Part shown: positions 44,004-51,833 of the stretch, one piece after another
Numbering within the stretch: the stretch's first letter is position 1
Layout: each line of letters opens with the position of its first letter
From: Oerskovia turbata
Lineage (GTDB): Bacteria > Actinomycetota > Actinomycetes > Actinomycetales > Cellulomonadaceae
Direction of reading: 5' to 3'
DNA: 64,000 nt
NCBI RefSeq assembly: GCF_000718325.1
Contig: NZ_JOFV01000009.1
Coordinates: 62,001 to 126,000, forward strand
Notes under the pieces: model-generated
Database searches by the model: none
What the model was told of the DNA's origin: nothing
The model's input: the letters and a program-made list of their open reading frames with translations, nothing else
Position numbers and translations under genes: made by a program

Positions 44004-45136
44004 CGGTCTGGGACGACGTCGTCGGGCAGGAGCACGCGGTCGAGATGCTCTCGGCCGCGGCGACCGACCCCGCGGCCATGACCCACGGGTGGCTCCTGAC
44101 CGGCCCGCCCGGCTCGGGGCGGTCCAACGCGGCCCGGGCGTTCGCCGCCGCGCTGCAGTGCGAGCAGGGCGGGTGCGGCGTGTGCCAGGCGTGCACCACG
44201 ACGCTCGCGGGGACGCACGCCGACGTGACGATCGTCGCGACCGAGAAGGTGACCATCGCGATCGACGAGGTCCGCGACCTCGTGGGGGTCGCGAGCAGGC
44301 GGCCGTCGCAGGGCCGCTGGCGCGTCATCATCGTCGAGGACGCCGACCGCATGGCCGAGCGCACCACGAACGTCCTGCTCAAGGCCATCGAGGAGCCGCC
44401 GCCCCGCACGGTCTGGATCCTGTGCGCGCCCAGCCCGCAGGACGTGCTGGTGACGATCCGGTCCCGCTGCCGGGGCGTCGCGCTGCGGGTCCCCCCGGTC
44501 GAGGCCGTCGCGCGCCTGCTCGTCGCGCGGGACGGCGTCGACCCGGTCGTCGCCGAGGCCGCGGCGCGTGCCGCGCAGAGCCACATCGGCCTCGCCCGGC
44601 GCCTGGCCCGGGACGGCAAGGCGCGCGAGCGCAGGTCGTCGGTGCTGGCGCTCGCACGCCGCATCCGTGGCGTCGGGGACGCCGTGGTCGCCGCGGGCGA
44701 GCTCGTCGAGGTCGCGCAGGCCGAGGCCAAGGCCGCGACCGAGGAGCGGGACGCGATCGAGAAGGCCGAGCTCCTGCGCGCCCTGGGCGTCGAGCCGGGC
44801 GGCACCATGCCACCCCGGCTCCGGTCCCAGCTCACCGACCTCGAGAAGGACCAGAAGCGGCGCGCGACCCGCCACCAGCGTGACGTCCTCGACCGGTCCA
44901 TGCTGGACCTGCTCTCGCTCTACCGCGACGTGCTCGTGGTCCAGCTCGGTGCGCAGGTCGACCTCGTCAACGCCGAGCTCGCGGAGACCGTGCGGGCGCT
45001 CGCGGAGGACTCGACGCCCGAGCAGACGGTGCGCCGTATGGATGCGATCGGCGTGGCGCGCGAGCGGCTCGGCGGCAACGTGGCGCCGCTGCTCGCGCTC
45101 GAGGCCATGGCGATCGCGCTCCGCCCGCAGGGCTGA
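44000..45136 (+). CDS. holB: DNA polymerase III subunit delta'
   Basis: A 378-residue clamp-loader subunit. The start is VTVWDDVVGQEHAVEMLSAA. The P-loop position reads GPPGSGRS (35-42) with Arg41 in place of the catalytic lysine, consistent with delta' not hydrolysing ATP. The zinc-binding cysteines are Cys54, Cys59, Cys62 and Cys65 (CEQGGCGVCQAC). VIIVEDADRMAERTTNVLLK is the Walker B-like region and IRSRCR the sensor 1 region. It is coupled to tmk by a 4-nt overlap. The C-terminal collar domain (LERPMLDLLSLYRDVLVV region) is present, so the protein is complete. Confidence 0.95.
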   Translation: MTVWDDVVGQEHAVEMLSAAATDPAAMTHGWLLTGPPGSGRSNAARAFAAALQCEQGGCGVCQACTTTLAGTHADVTIVATEKVTIAIDEVRDLVGVASRRPSQGRWRVIIVEDADRMAERTTNVLLKAIEEPPPRTVWILCAPSPQDVLVTIRSRCRGVALRVPPVEAVARLLVARDGVDPVVAEAAARAAQSHIGLARRLARDGKARERRSSVLALARRIRGVGDAVVAAGELVEVAQAEAKAATEERDAIEKAELLRALGVEPGGTMPPRLRSQLTDLEKDQKRRATRHQRDVLDRSMLDLLSLYRDVLVVQLGAQVDLVNAELAETVRALAEDSTPEQTVRRMDAIGVARERLGGNVAPLLALEAMAIALRPQG

Positions 45137-45157
45137 GCGGGTCGGCGGGGGCCGGCC

Positions 45158-45535
45158 TCAGACCGTCGACGCCTCGCGCGCCGCGGCGATCCGGTCGCCG
45201 TGGATCTCGCACCAGGCGCGGATCGCGTCGACGGGTTCGAGCAGCGAGCGCCCCAGGTCGGTCAGGGTGTACTCGACGCGCGGCGGCACCTCGGCGTAGA
45301 CGGTGCGGGTCACGATCCCGTCGCGTTCGAGCGAGCGGAGGGTCTGCGTGAGGACCTTGGGGGTCACGGCGCCGATCTTGTCGCGCAGCTCACCGAAGCG
45401 CAGCGTGCCGGGTCGCAGCGCCATGAGGACGAGCAGGGTCCACTTGTCGCCCAGGCGCTCGACGACGAGCCGTGAGGGGCACGCCGGCGAGAACACGTCG
45501 GGGATCTCCTGGACCGGGACCGCAACAGTATCCAT
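45158..45535 (-). CDS. HxlR-family transcriptional regulator
   Basis: A 125-residue winged-helix regulator starting at ATG 45535. SPACPSRLVVERLGDKWTLL and VLMALRPGTLRFGELRDKI, then VTPKVLTQTLRSLERDGIVT and PPRVEYTLTDLGRSLLEPVD, are the full HxlR signature. A Cys in the SPACPSR segment is conserved and acts as a redox switch in some members (HypR, QorR). The divergent epimerase gene at 45642 is the probable target. An extensive dyad at 45525-45582 overlaps the start codon, so binding would block transcription of its own gene. Confidence 0.92.
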   Translation of the reverse strand: MDTVAVPVQEIPDVFSPACPSRLVVERLGDKWTLLVLMALRPGTLRFGELRDKIGAVTPKVLTQTLRSLERDGIVTRTVYAEVPPRVEYTLTDLGRSLLEPVDAIRAWCEIHGDRIAAAREASTV

Positions 45536-45582
45536 CAGGTAATAATGGCACGTTGAAGTCATTGGTACCCGCTGGATACTGT
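45525..45582. promoter_or_regulatory. HxlR operator with nested dyads
   Basis: ACAGTATCCA (45525-45534) and TGGATACTGT (45573-45582) form a perfect 10-bp inverted repeat. Inside it GGTA/TACC (45538-45541/45566-45569) and AATG/CATT (45544-45547/45560-45563) share the same centre (45553.5). The region is AT-rich. It contains the HxlR start codon and GATACT, a candidate -10 for the divergent gene. Confidence 0.75.
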
Positions 45583-45641
45583 CGGCCCATCGCGACGCGC
45601 CAGGCGTCGCCGGCACCCCGGGTGGGGTCGAGGAGGCTGAC

Positions 45642-46550
45642 ATGAAGGTTCTGCTCACGGGCGGCACGGGCTACATCGGGTCCGCGGTGCTGACCGCGCT
45701 CACGGCGCACGGGCACGAGGTGACGGCCCTCGTCCGCAGCGAGGGTTCCGCGCGCAGGGTCGAGGCCGCGGGCGCGACGCCCGTGGTCGCCGACATCACC
45801 GACCCGACCGCGGTCGCCGCGCTCCTCGCCGACGTCGACGCGGCGGTCCACGCCGCAGCCGCGAGCGACGGCACGAGCCCCGCGATCGACACCTCGGTCG
45901 TCGACGCGGTCCTCGCGACCTTCGACGGCACGACCAGGCCGTTCGTCCACACGGGCGGCATCTGGGTCTACGGGGACGGGGACGCGATCGTCGAGGACTC
46001 GCCCCTGGACCCGCCCGCGATCGTCGCGTGGCGCGTCCCGATCGAGGAGCGCCTCCTCACCGCCGCGGCCCAGGGCGGCGTGGTCGCCTCGGTCGTCGTC
46101 CCGGGCGTCGTGCACGGCCACGGGGCCGGCATCCCGGCGCTCCTCGCAGGAGCCCCGCGCACCGGGCCCGACGGCGCCGCGCTCACCCTGGTCGGCAGCG
46201 GCACCCAGCACTGGGCGACGGTCCACGTCGACGACCTCGCCGAGCTCTACGTGCTCGCGCTCGAGCAGAGGCTCACGGGTCGCCTCCTGGGCACGAGCGA
46301 CGACAGCGTCACGGTCGCCGACCTCACGCGGGCCGCGAGCCGCGCTGCCGGGCTGGGTGGCGCCGTCGGGCCGGAGAGCGACGACGCGAGCCGCGAGCGC
46401 CTCGGCGTGCCCTTCGCCGACGCGCTCCTGCTCGACCAGCGCGCCGCGACCACGACGCGCTCGCGTGCGGCGGGCTGGTCGCCCACGCGACCGTCGCTCG
46501 CCCAGGAGCTCGAGACCGGGAGCTACGCGCCCGCCCCCGCGGCGCACTGA
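45642..46550 (+). CDS. NAD(P)-binding epimerase/dehydratase-like protein (atypical SDR)
   Basis: A 302-residue protein of the extended/atypical short-chain dehydrogenase class. TGGTGYIGSAV (residues 6-16) is the nucleotide-binding loop, and VVADITDP and AAVHAAAAS follow the Rossmann pattern. The usual catalytic YxxxK is not seen where it should be (around WVYGDGDAIVEDSPLDPPAI); this is common in atypical SDRs used as NmrA-like sensors or reductases. The downstream VPGVVHGHGAG and HWATVHVDDLAELYVLALE match epimerase-family substrate domains. GAGGAGG precedes ATG 45642. It is divergent from the HxlR gene and is probably induced by the same signal. Confidence 0.85.
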   Translation: MKVLLTGGTGYIGSAVLTALTAHGHEVTALVRSEGSARRVEAAGATPVVADITDPTAVAALLADVDAAVHAAAASDGTSPAIDTSVVDAVLATFDGTTRPFVHTGGIWVYGDGDAIVEDSPLDPPAIVAWRVPIEERLLTAAAQGGVVASVVVPGVVHGHGAGIPALLAGAPRTGPDGAALTLVGSGTQHWATVHVDDLAELYVLALEQRLTGRLLGTSDDSVTVADLTRAASRAAGLGGAVGPESDDASRERLGVPFADALLLDQRAATTTRSRAAGWSPTRPSLAQELETGSYAPAPAAH

Positions 46551-46558
46551 GGCCCACC

Positions 46559-46586
46559 GGGCCGGGGCTGGACGCGGCCCCGGCCC
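46559..46586 (+). terminator. GC-rich hairpin after the epimerase gene
   Basis: GGGCCGGGGC (46559-46568) pairs with GCCCCGGCCC (46577-46586) around an 8-nt loop. It lies 9 nt after the stop; there is no T-tract. Confidence 0.65.
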
Positions 46587-46629
46587 TCCGGGAAGATGTG
46601 GCGACCCGCCCCGCGACGAGAGCGAGACC

Positions 46630-47244
46630 ATGGCCGACACTGCTTCCCCCCGGACGCCCGACCGTCGCGAGACCCGCGCCCGGGACGAGGGCAGGGCCGG
46701 TGCGCTCGCCCTGACGGGTGCCGTGATCGCCTGGGGCCTTGCGCTCATCCACCTCGTCAACGGCTTCACCCGGCCGCTCGGGCTCGTCGACGTGCGCCTT
46801 CTCGACGCCGCCAGGGCCACCGGTGCCGCGGAGGTCGGGACCGACGAGGTCGGGGTGACCGCCGTCCTGGGGGAGTCCATGCCCTGGACCGACGTCTACC
46901 TCCACCGCCCTCTCGACAAGATCGACCTGATCGCGTTCTTCGCGCTGGTCGGCGTGGCGTTGTTCCTCACCTACCTGCTCGCCCGGCGAGGCCCGCGCGG
47001 AGCGCGCGCCGTCCTGGACGGCACGGCGACGGCCCGCTGGCTCGGGATCGCGCTCGTCGCGGTGGGCGTCGTGCCGGCGCTCGCCCAGGAGCAGGGGACC
47101 CTCGTGCGCCTCGCCGACGCCGGGCTCTCGGACGTCCTCGCCCCGGCCCACCCGGACCTCGGGTGGGGGTGGGTCGTCGCGGGGATCGGCGTGACGTTCG
47201 TGGTCCCGGCCCTTCGGAAGGCGTCGCGGCGGGGGCGCGACTGA
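46630..47244 (+). CDS. Four-helix membrane protein, unknown
   Basis: A 204-residue protein. After a charged N-terminus (1-21; RRETRARDEGRA) there are four hydrophobic segments: LALTGAVIAWGLALIHLVNG (about 26-45), IDLIAFFALVGVALFLTYLL (about 98-117), WLGIALVAVGVVPALAQEQ (about 137-155) and LGWGWVVAGIGVTFVVPAL (about 177-195). The loop between helices 1 and 2 is extracytoplasmic, ~50 residues long. The overall layout recalls DUF2975-type proteins, but no partner helix-turn-helix gene is adjacent, so I leave it unassigned. ATG 46630 has only a weak purine-rich upstream sequence. Confidence 0.65.
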   Translation: MADTASPRTPDRRETRARDEGRAGALALTGAVIAWGLALIHLVNGFTRPLGLVDVRLLDAARATGAAEVGTDEVGVTAVLGESMPWTDVYLHRPLDKIDLIAFFALVGVALFLTYLLARRGPRGARAVLDGTATARWLGIALVAVGVVPALAQEQGTLVRLADAGLSDVLAPAHPDLGWGWVVAGIGVTFVVPALRKASRRGRD

Positions 47245-47374
47245 CGGTCCGGGACGCACACGACGTTCATCCGATCGTCGTGCGGGCGCCCCGCCGAGGA
47301 CACCGCGGCGCCGGACGTCGGGGCTAGCGTCGCGAGCGACAACGCACCGGACCACCGGAAAGGGCACTTCGACG

Positions 47375-48049
47375 ATGACCCTCACACTGACGCTCGTCCG
47401 CCACGGCCAGACCGTCCTCAACGCCCGCCGCCACCTGCAGGGTGCGTGCGACTCGCCGCTCACGCGGACGGGCCGAGCGGGGGTGCGCGTCACCGCGCAG
47501 CACCTCTCGCGCCACGAGTTCGACGCCGCCTACTCCTCGCCCCAGGGGCGCGCCGTGCTCACGGCGATCGAGATCCTGCGCCACCACCCCGACCTGAGGC
47601 TCTCGGTCGACGAGGACCTGCGCGAGCTGTCCTTCGGCACGTTCGAGCGACGGCCCGAGCGAGAGCTCGACGCGGTCGTCCCCTGGAGCACCCTCGTGCC
47701 CGCGGTGCTCGCGGGCACCCACCCGGGCATCGGCGGGGGAGAGCCCGGCGCCGCGTTCATGGCGCGCGTGCGGGCGGTCCTCGGTCGGATCGTCGCCGCG
47801 CACGACGACGCGGCGGGCCCGGGCGCGGACCGTGACGAGCACGTGCTCGTCGTGGGCCACGGGCTGACGCTGGGCGCGATGCTCGCGACGATCCAGCCGA
47901 CCGGGCTGGTCGCGCTGCCCAACGCCTCGGTCTCGACGGTCGAGGTCTCGGGTGGTGTCGCGCGCGTCGTCACCGCGGGGGTCGACGTCGCCGGGCACGG
48001 ATCGGTCGCTGCACGACCGGCCCCGTCCGTGGTGCCCTTGTCGGCCTGA
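47375..48049 (+). CDS. Histidine-phosphatase (phosphoglycerate-mutase-like) protein
   Basis: A 224-residue phosphatase. The catalytic LVRHGQT motif gives phospho-acceptor His10; the second histidine is in VVGHGLTLG. SSPQGRAVLTAIEIL carries the conserved arginine, and the acid residue is in DLRELSFGTFE. Members range from cofactor-dependent phosphoglycerate mutases to broad phosphatases (acid phosphatase, alpha-ribazole phosphatase); the missing mutase-specific insertion suggests a phosphatase. TAGCGT near 47323 may be the -10 box, with GGAAAGGG as the ribosome-binding site. It is terminated by the hairpin at 48054-48102. Confidence 0.87.
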   Translation: MTLTLTLVRHGQTVLNARRHLQGACDSPLTRTGRAGVRVTAQHLSRHEFDAAYSSPQGRAVLTAIEILRHHPDLRLSVDEDLRELSFGTFERRPERELDAVVPWSTLVPAVLAGTHPGIGGGEPGAAFMARVRAVLGRIVAAHDDAAGPGADRDEHVLVVGHGLTLGAMLATIQPTGLVALPNASVSTVEVSGGVARVVTAGVDVAGHGSVAARPAPSVVPLSA

Positions 48050-48053
48050 CGCC

Positions 48054-48102
48054 CGCCCGACGGCGCCGCTCACCTCCTCGGGGTGGGCGGCGCCGTCGGG
48101 CG
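48054..48102 (+). terminator. 15-bp perfect hairpin between phosphatase and ANTAR gene
   Basis: CGCCCGACGGCGCCG (48054-48068) pairs exactly with 48088-48102 around a 19-nt loop. It starts 4 nt after the phosphatase stop and lies 134 bp before the PAS-ANTAR gene. Confidence 0.75.
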
Positions 48103-48235
48103 TCCGGTCCCCGTGGTGCGCCCAGCGGCGGGCACCGGGCGGCGTCCTGTTGCGCTCCGACCGGGCGTGCCTACCATCGGAAGGGATGGGCCCGGGCGGA
48201 GGGCAGCCGCCGGAGGACTGGGGAGTGTCCACGTG

Positions 48236-48925
48236 ATGGCACAGGACGAGAACGACAAGGACGGCCGCGACCTCGAAGCAGCCCTGCTCGCCGGAGGGCC
48301 GCAACCCGTCGCGCGCTACACGCTCGACGTGCCCACCGGCCGGTGGTGGTGGTCCGACGAGCTGTTCGAGATGCACGGCTTCGCGCCCCACGAGGTCGTC
48401 CCGACGACCCAGCTCATGCTCGCCCACAAGCACCCCGAGGACGTGGCCCGGGTGGCCGGGGTCCTCGCGGACGTCACGCGCACCGGCGACCCCTTCAGCT
48501 GTACGCACCGGATCGTCGACGCCACCGGGCGCACCCGGATCCTCGGGGTGGTCGGCCAGGGCGACGTCGACCCGGCGACCGGTGAGGTCACCCAGGTCGC
48601 GGGCTACTTCATGGACCTCACCGACTCGCAGGAGGCCCTCGCCCAGGCGCACGCGTCCCGCGCGGTCTCGGCGTCCGCGGCCCGGCGGGCGACGATCGAG
48701 CAGGCCAAGGGCGCGCTCATGGTCGTCTACGGCCTCGACGACGACGAGGCGTTCGAAGTTCTGCGACACCACTCGTCGGTCACCAACGAACCCGTGCGCG
48801 AGCTCGCCGCGCGGCTGCTCGCGAGCCTCGCGGGCGGCACCGACGGCTCGTCGCTCACCCGCGAGGACCTGGACCACTTCTTCGAGGTCCCTCGGCCACC
48901 GACCCGGACGAGCCAGGCGGGGTAG
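48236..48925 (+). CDS. PAS-ANTAR RNA-binding antitermination regulator
   Basis: A 229-residue regulator with an N-terminal PAS_3-type sensor (about 22-133: WWWSDELFEMHGFAPHEV, then HKHPEDVARV, CTHRIVDATGR, GYFMDLTDSQEA) and a C-terminal ANTAR three-helix domain (about 143-200: ARRATIEQAKGALMVVYGLD, DDEAFEVLRHHSSVTNEPVR, ELAARLLASL). ANTAR domains bind paired RNA hairpins and prevent transcription termination. The tail is Ser/Thr/Pro-rich. ATG 48236 follows GGGAG; TACCAT near 48171 is a candidate -10. It is not next to a histidine kinase. The input signal is unknown; PAS_3 often binds flavin or haem. Confidence 0.9.
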   Translation: MAQDENDKDGRDLEAALLAGGPQPVARYTLDVPTGRWWWSDELFEMHGFAPHEVVPTTQLMLAHKHPEDVARVAGVLADVTRTGDPFSCTHRIVDATGRTRILGVVGQGDVDPATGEVTQVAGYFMDLTDSQEALAQAHASRAVSASAARRATIEQAKGALMVVYGLDDDEAFEVLRHHSSVTNEPVRELAARLLASLAGGTDGSSLTREDLDHFFEVPRPPTRTSQAG

Positions 48926-48943
48926 GCGCGCCGTCGGGCTGCC

Positions 48944-49333
48944 TCAGGCCGAGGGCGTGCCCCCTGAGGCGGTGTCCGGCTTGCTGGGCCAGTACGCCCA
49001 CTCCGCGAAGTCCGCGACGCGGCCGTCGTCCGCGAACCGCAGGATCCACAGGTCGCGGTACTCCTGCGGCCTCGGCCCTGCGTAGCGGACCTCGACACGG
49101 ACGACGGCCGCGAGACCGTCGACCGCGACGGGCTGGGCCGTCATGGTGAACGTCTCCCCGGCGTCGGCGAGCCAGAAGTCGCGGATCGCGTCGTGCCCGC
49201 GCAGCGGGTCGTCGTAGGGCGACCGCGCATAGGTGGCGTCCTCGGTGAACAACGACGCGACGGCCCCCCGGTCCTCGCCGCGCCAGGCCGCCTCGTAGGC
49301 GGCCACCCAGGTCATGACGGACTCGCGGTCCAT
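48944..49333 (-). CDS. SnoaL-like nuclear-transport-factor-2 fold protein
   Basis: A 129-residue single-domain protein of the NTF2/SnoaL class. The first helix ESVMTWVAAYEAAWRGEDRG, the strand FTEDATYARSPYDDPLRG (the classic SnoaL box), HDAIRDFWLADAG and the final sheet with WILRFADDGRVADFAEWAYW are all present. Such proteins are polyketide cyclases, epoxide hydrolases, isomerases, or simple ligand-binding folds; no catalytic residue is clear here. GGAGGT precedes ATG 49333. The downstream neighbour across a short gap is the PAS-ANTAR gene, which is convergent. Confidence 0.85.
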   Translation of the reverse strand: MDRESVMTWVAAYEAAWRGEDRGAVASLFTEDATYARSPYDDPLRGHDAIRDFWLADAGETFTMTAQPVAVDGLAAVVRVEVRYAGPRPQEYRDLWILRFADDGRVADFAEWAYWPSKPDTASGGTPSA

Positions 49334-49400
49334 GCTTACCTCCGGGAGTGTGTCCCGGCCGGCCGAGCACCCGGTGGACGGAGCCCGGCCGACCGGCGGG

Positions 49401-50288
49401 TCAACGGACGTCCGTCCCTTCGAGGATCGTGCGGAGCGTGGACGCGAACCCGTCCGGGTCGCCGGGCATGCCGTACTCGTCCCCCATGAAGCCGCCGTGC
49501 CCGCTCGGGAACGCGACGGCCTCGGTGCCGATGTTCTTCGCGACCTCGCGGGCCGCGCGAGCAGCCATCTGCTCGCCCGACTCCTCGCCGGCCGCCAGGA
49601 CGACGCGGGTCGAGACGCGGGCCAGCGCGTCGTAGTCGTGCTCGTAGTGGGTGCAGCTGATCAGGTTCTGCCCCAGCAGGGCGTCGTCGCGCGACCCGTC
49701 GTCTCCGGTGGGGAGCCCGAACGCGCCCGGGTCGGGCGCAGGCTGGTCGGCGAAGTCGTCGGGGAAGGGGCCCTCCCAGCTCGTGAGGGCGATGAAGTGC
49801 GCCATGCCCGCGCCGAACCCCTTGTCCTGGTAGGACCGCGAGACGGCCTGCACCGCGGCGAGCGCCGCGTCACGGTCCGCCAGCGCAGGGCCCGACGGCG
49901 GTTCGTGCGCCACGAGCGTCCGCACCTGCTCGGGGTGCTGGGTGACGAGCGCGAGGGCGTTGACCGCCCCGCCGCTGCTCGCCAGGACGTCGACCGGCCC
50001 GGCGCCCAGGGCCGCGATCACGAGGTGCAGGTCGTCCGCGTGGTGGTCAGGGGTCACGGGCGCGGACGGGTCGGTGCGGGTGCTGCGGGAGACCCCGCGC
50101 GGGTCGTACGTCACGACCGGCCTGTCCGTGAAGTGCGAGGCCAGGGTCACGAACCCGTCGGCGCCCATGGGGGATCCGACGATCAGGAGCACGGGGGTCT
50201 CGGGGGTGGCGTCGGCGAGGTTCCCGCGGACGTCGTAGGTGATGGTCGCCCCCGGGGCTTCGAGGGTGCGGGTCTCGATGTCGGTCAC
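49401..50288 (-). CDS. Alpha/beta-fold hydrolase
   Basis: A 295-residue esterase/epoxide-hydrolase-like enzyme. The oxyanion region is VLLIVGSPMGADG, YDPRGVSRST is the conserved strand/turn, and the nucleophile motif is LASSGGAVNAL with Ser105 as nucleophile, an A-S-S-G-G variant of GxSxG. The acid lies in VVLAAGEES, and the base histidine is in FPSGHGGFMGDEYG. The substrate is not predictable. GTG 50288 follows GAGAGG. It is followed, 67 bp on, by the co-directional SnoaL-like gene (start 49333), so the two may be co-transcribed. Confidence 0.87.
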   Translation of the reverse strand: MTDIETRTLEAPGATITYDVRGNLADATPETPVLLIVGSPMGADGFVTLASHFTDRPVVTYDPRGVSRSTRTDPSAPVTPDHHADDLHLVIAALGAGPVDVLASSGGAVNALALVTQHPEQVRTLVAHEPPSGPALADRDAALAAVQAVSRSYQDKGFGAGMAHFIALTSWEGPFPDDFADQPAPDPGAFGLPTGDDGSRDDALLGQNLISCTHYEHDYDALARVSTRVVLAAGEESGEQMAARAAREVAKNIGTEAVAFPSGHGGFMGDEYGMPGDPDGFASTLRTILEGTDVR

Positions 50289-50439
50289 GGTCGGGCCTCT
50301 CGTCGGGTGCGCGGGACGGTGTGGGCGCCGGCCGTCTCAGCGGTAGGGGACCAAGACCTGCCGCGTCGTCGGAACTCATCGCACCGTCTCGTCCCACCCT
50401 GCCTCGCGGGTGGTGGTCGTGCACGGTGAGCGGTCGGGA

Positions 50440-51762
50440 TCAGGCGGGCGATCGACGTCCCGTCCCCGGCGAGGGTGTGAGAACGCCCGGACGGGCGGCT
50501 CGTCGCGACGTCCCGGTGGCGGGGGTGCGCAGCGAGCGCGACCCCAGAGTGAGCAGCGGTGCCGTGAGGGTCACCGCGGCGACGAAGACCGCGACCCCGG
50601 GCCAGCCCGCGTGCACCCAGGTCACGCCGCCGAGCCAGCCGAGCAGGCTCGACGCGGCGTAGTAGAACGCGTTGTACAGCGAGGTCGCCTGAGCACGTCC
50701 CACGACCGCCCGGTGCCCGACCCACCCCGACGCGACCGCGTGCGCGCCGAAGAAGGACGCGGTGAGGACCACGAGCCCCAGCAGGATCAGGGGGACCTGC
50801 GGGGTGAGCGTCAGCAGTGACCCGGCGCTCATCGTGGCGCCCGCGACCGCCAGGACCCGTCGGCGTCCCCACCGGACGGTCAGGCTGCCCGCGAGGCGGG
50901 AGGACACGGTCCCGCCCAGGTAGGCGAGGAACACGAGCGACGTGACCGCCGGGGACAGCAGGTAGGGCGGTGCCTCGAGGCGGAACCCGAGGTAGTTGTA
51001 GATCGTCACGAACCCGCCGATGACGAGGGCGCCGTTGGCGTACAGGACGAGCAGACCGCGGTCGCGCAGGTTCGTCCGGACGAGCGAGCCGACGTGCCGC
51101 AGCCCCGCACCGTCCGGCACGAAGCCCCGTGCTCGCGGCGCGAGCGCGACGAACGCGACGGTCGTGAGCACGCACAGCCCCGACACCGTGGCCAGGCCCA
51201 CGCGCCAGCCGGCGAGCTCGGCGACGCCCGCGGCGAGCACCCGGCCCGCGAGCCCGCCGATCGACACCCCGCCCACGAACATCCCTGCGACGACCGCGGT
51301 GTGCGCCGAGTGGATCTCCTCGTGCAGCAGGGTGATCGCGAGCGCCGGCACCCCGCCGAGCGCGGCGCCTTCGAGGAAGCGCCCGGCGACGAGCAGCTCG
51401 ATCGTGGGTGCGAACGGTGTGAGCAGGCCGATGGTGGTCGCGGCGATCAGGGCGATCCGGATGGCGCGGACGCGGCCGATGCGGTCGGCGACCACGGACC
51501 AGGGCAGGACGGCGAGCGCGAGACCCAGCGTCGAGGCCGAGACCGTGAGCGAGGCCGTGGGGGCGGCGATCCGGAGGTCGGAGGAGATCATCGGCAGGAT
51601 GCCCTGCGGCGAGTAGAGCTGGGCGAACGTCGCGAGTCCTGCGCACACGAGCGCCGCGACCGTTCTGCGGTAGCCCTGGGAGCTGCGCCGGTGCCCTGCC
51701 CACGGGGTGGTCGGAGAGGCGACGAGCGCACGGGACGCGGCCGGTGCGGGGGCTGTGGGCAT
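50440..51762 (-). CDS. Major facilitator superfamily transporter (multidrug efflux type)
   Basis: A 440-residue membrane transporter with 12 hydrophobic segments. The TM2-TM3 loop VVADRIGRVRAIRIAL is MFS motif A. GVPALAITLLHEEI and GMFVGGVSIGGLAGRVLAAG fit the Bcr/YdhP drug:H+ antiporter branch, where motif C-like G-rich segments appear in helix 5. The C-terminus is an Arg/Pro-rich cytoplasmic tail. The start ATG 51762 is leaderless: TAGCGT on the minus strand (51775-51770) ends 7 nt before it; translated sequence upstream of it would run into the LysR operator. It is divergent from a LysR regulator, which is the usual configuration for a LysR-controlled exporter. Confidence 0.9.
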   Translation of the reverse strand: MPTAPAPAASRALVASPTTPWAGHRRSSQGYRRTVAALVCAGLATFAQLYSPQGILPMISSDLRIAAPTASLTVSASTLGLALAVLPWSVVADRIGRVRAIRIALIAATTIGLLTPFAPTIELLVAGRFLEGAALGGVPALAITLLHEEIHSAHTAVVAGMFVGGVSIGGLAGRVLAAGVAELAGWRVGLATVSGLCVLTTVAFVALAPRARGFVPDGAGLRHVGSLVRTNLRDRGLLVLYANGALVIGGFVTIYNYLGFRLEAPPYLLSPAVTSLVFLAYLGGTVSSRLAGSLTVRWGRRRVLAVAGATMSAGSLLTLTPQVPLILLGLVVLTASFFGAHAVASGWVGHRAVVGRAQATSLYNAFYYAASSLLGWLGGVTWVHAGWPGVAVFVAAVTLTAPLLTLGSRSLRTPATGTSRRAARPGVLTPSPGTGRRSPA

Positions 51763-51833
51763 GGGGTCGACGCTAGGAAGCCCGGAGGATTGCGTCCAAT
51801 GCATGTATCGGCTTCCAGATATACGCTCACAGC
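51763..51833. promoter_or_regulatory. Divergent MFS/LysR promoter and operator
   Basis: GTAT (51805-51808) and ATAC (51821-51824) form a LysR-type interrupted dyad (GTAT-N12-ATAC). It overlaps the LysR -10 TACGCT (51822-51827), which lies 6 nt before ATG 51834. The MFS -10 TAGCGT (51775-51770) is on the other strand. Confidence 0.65.
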
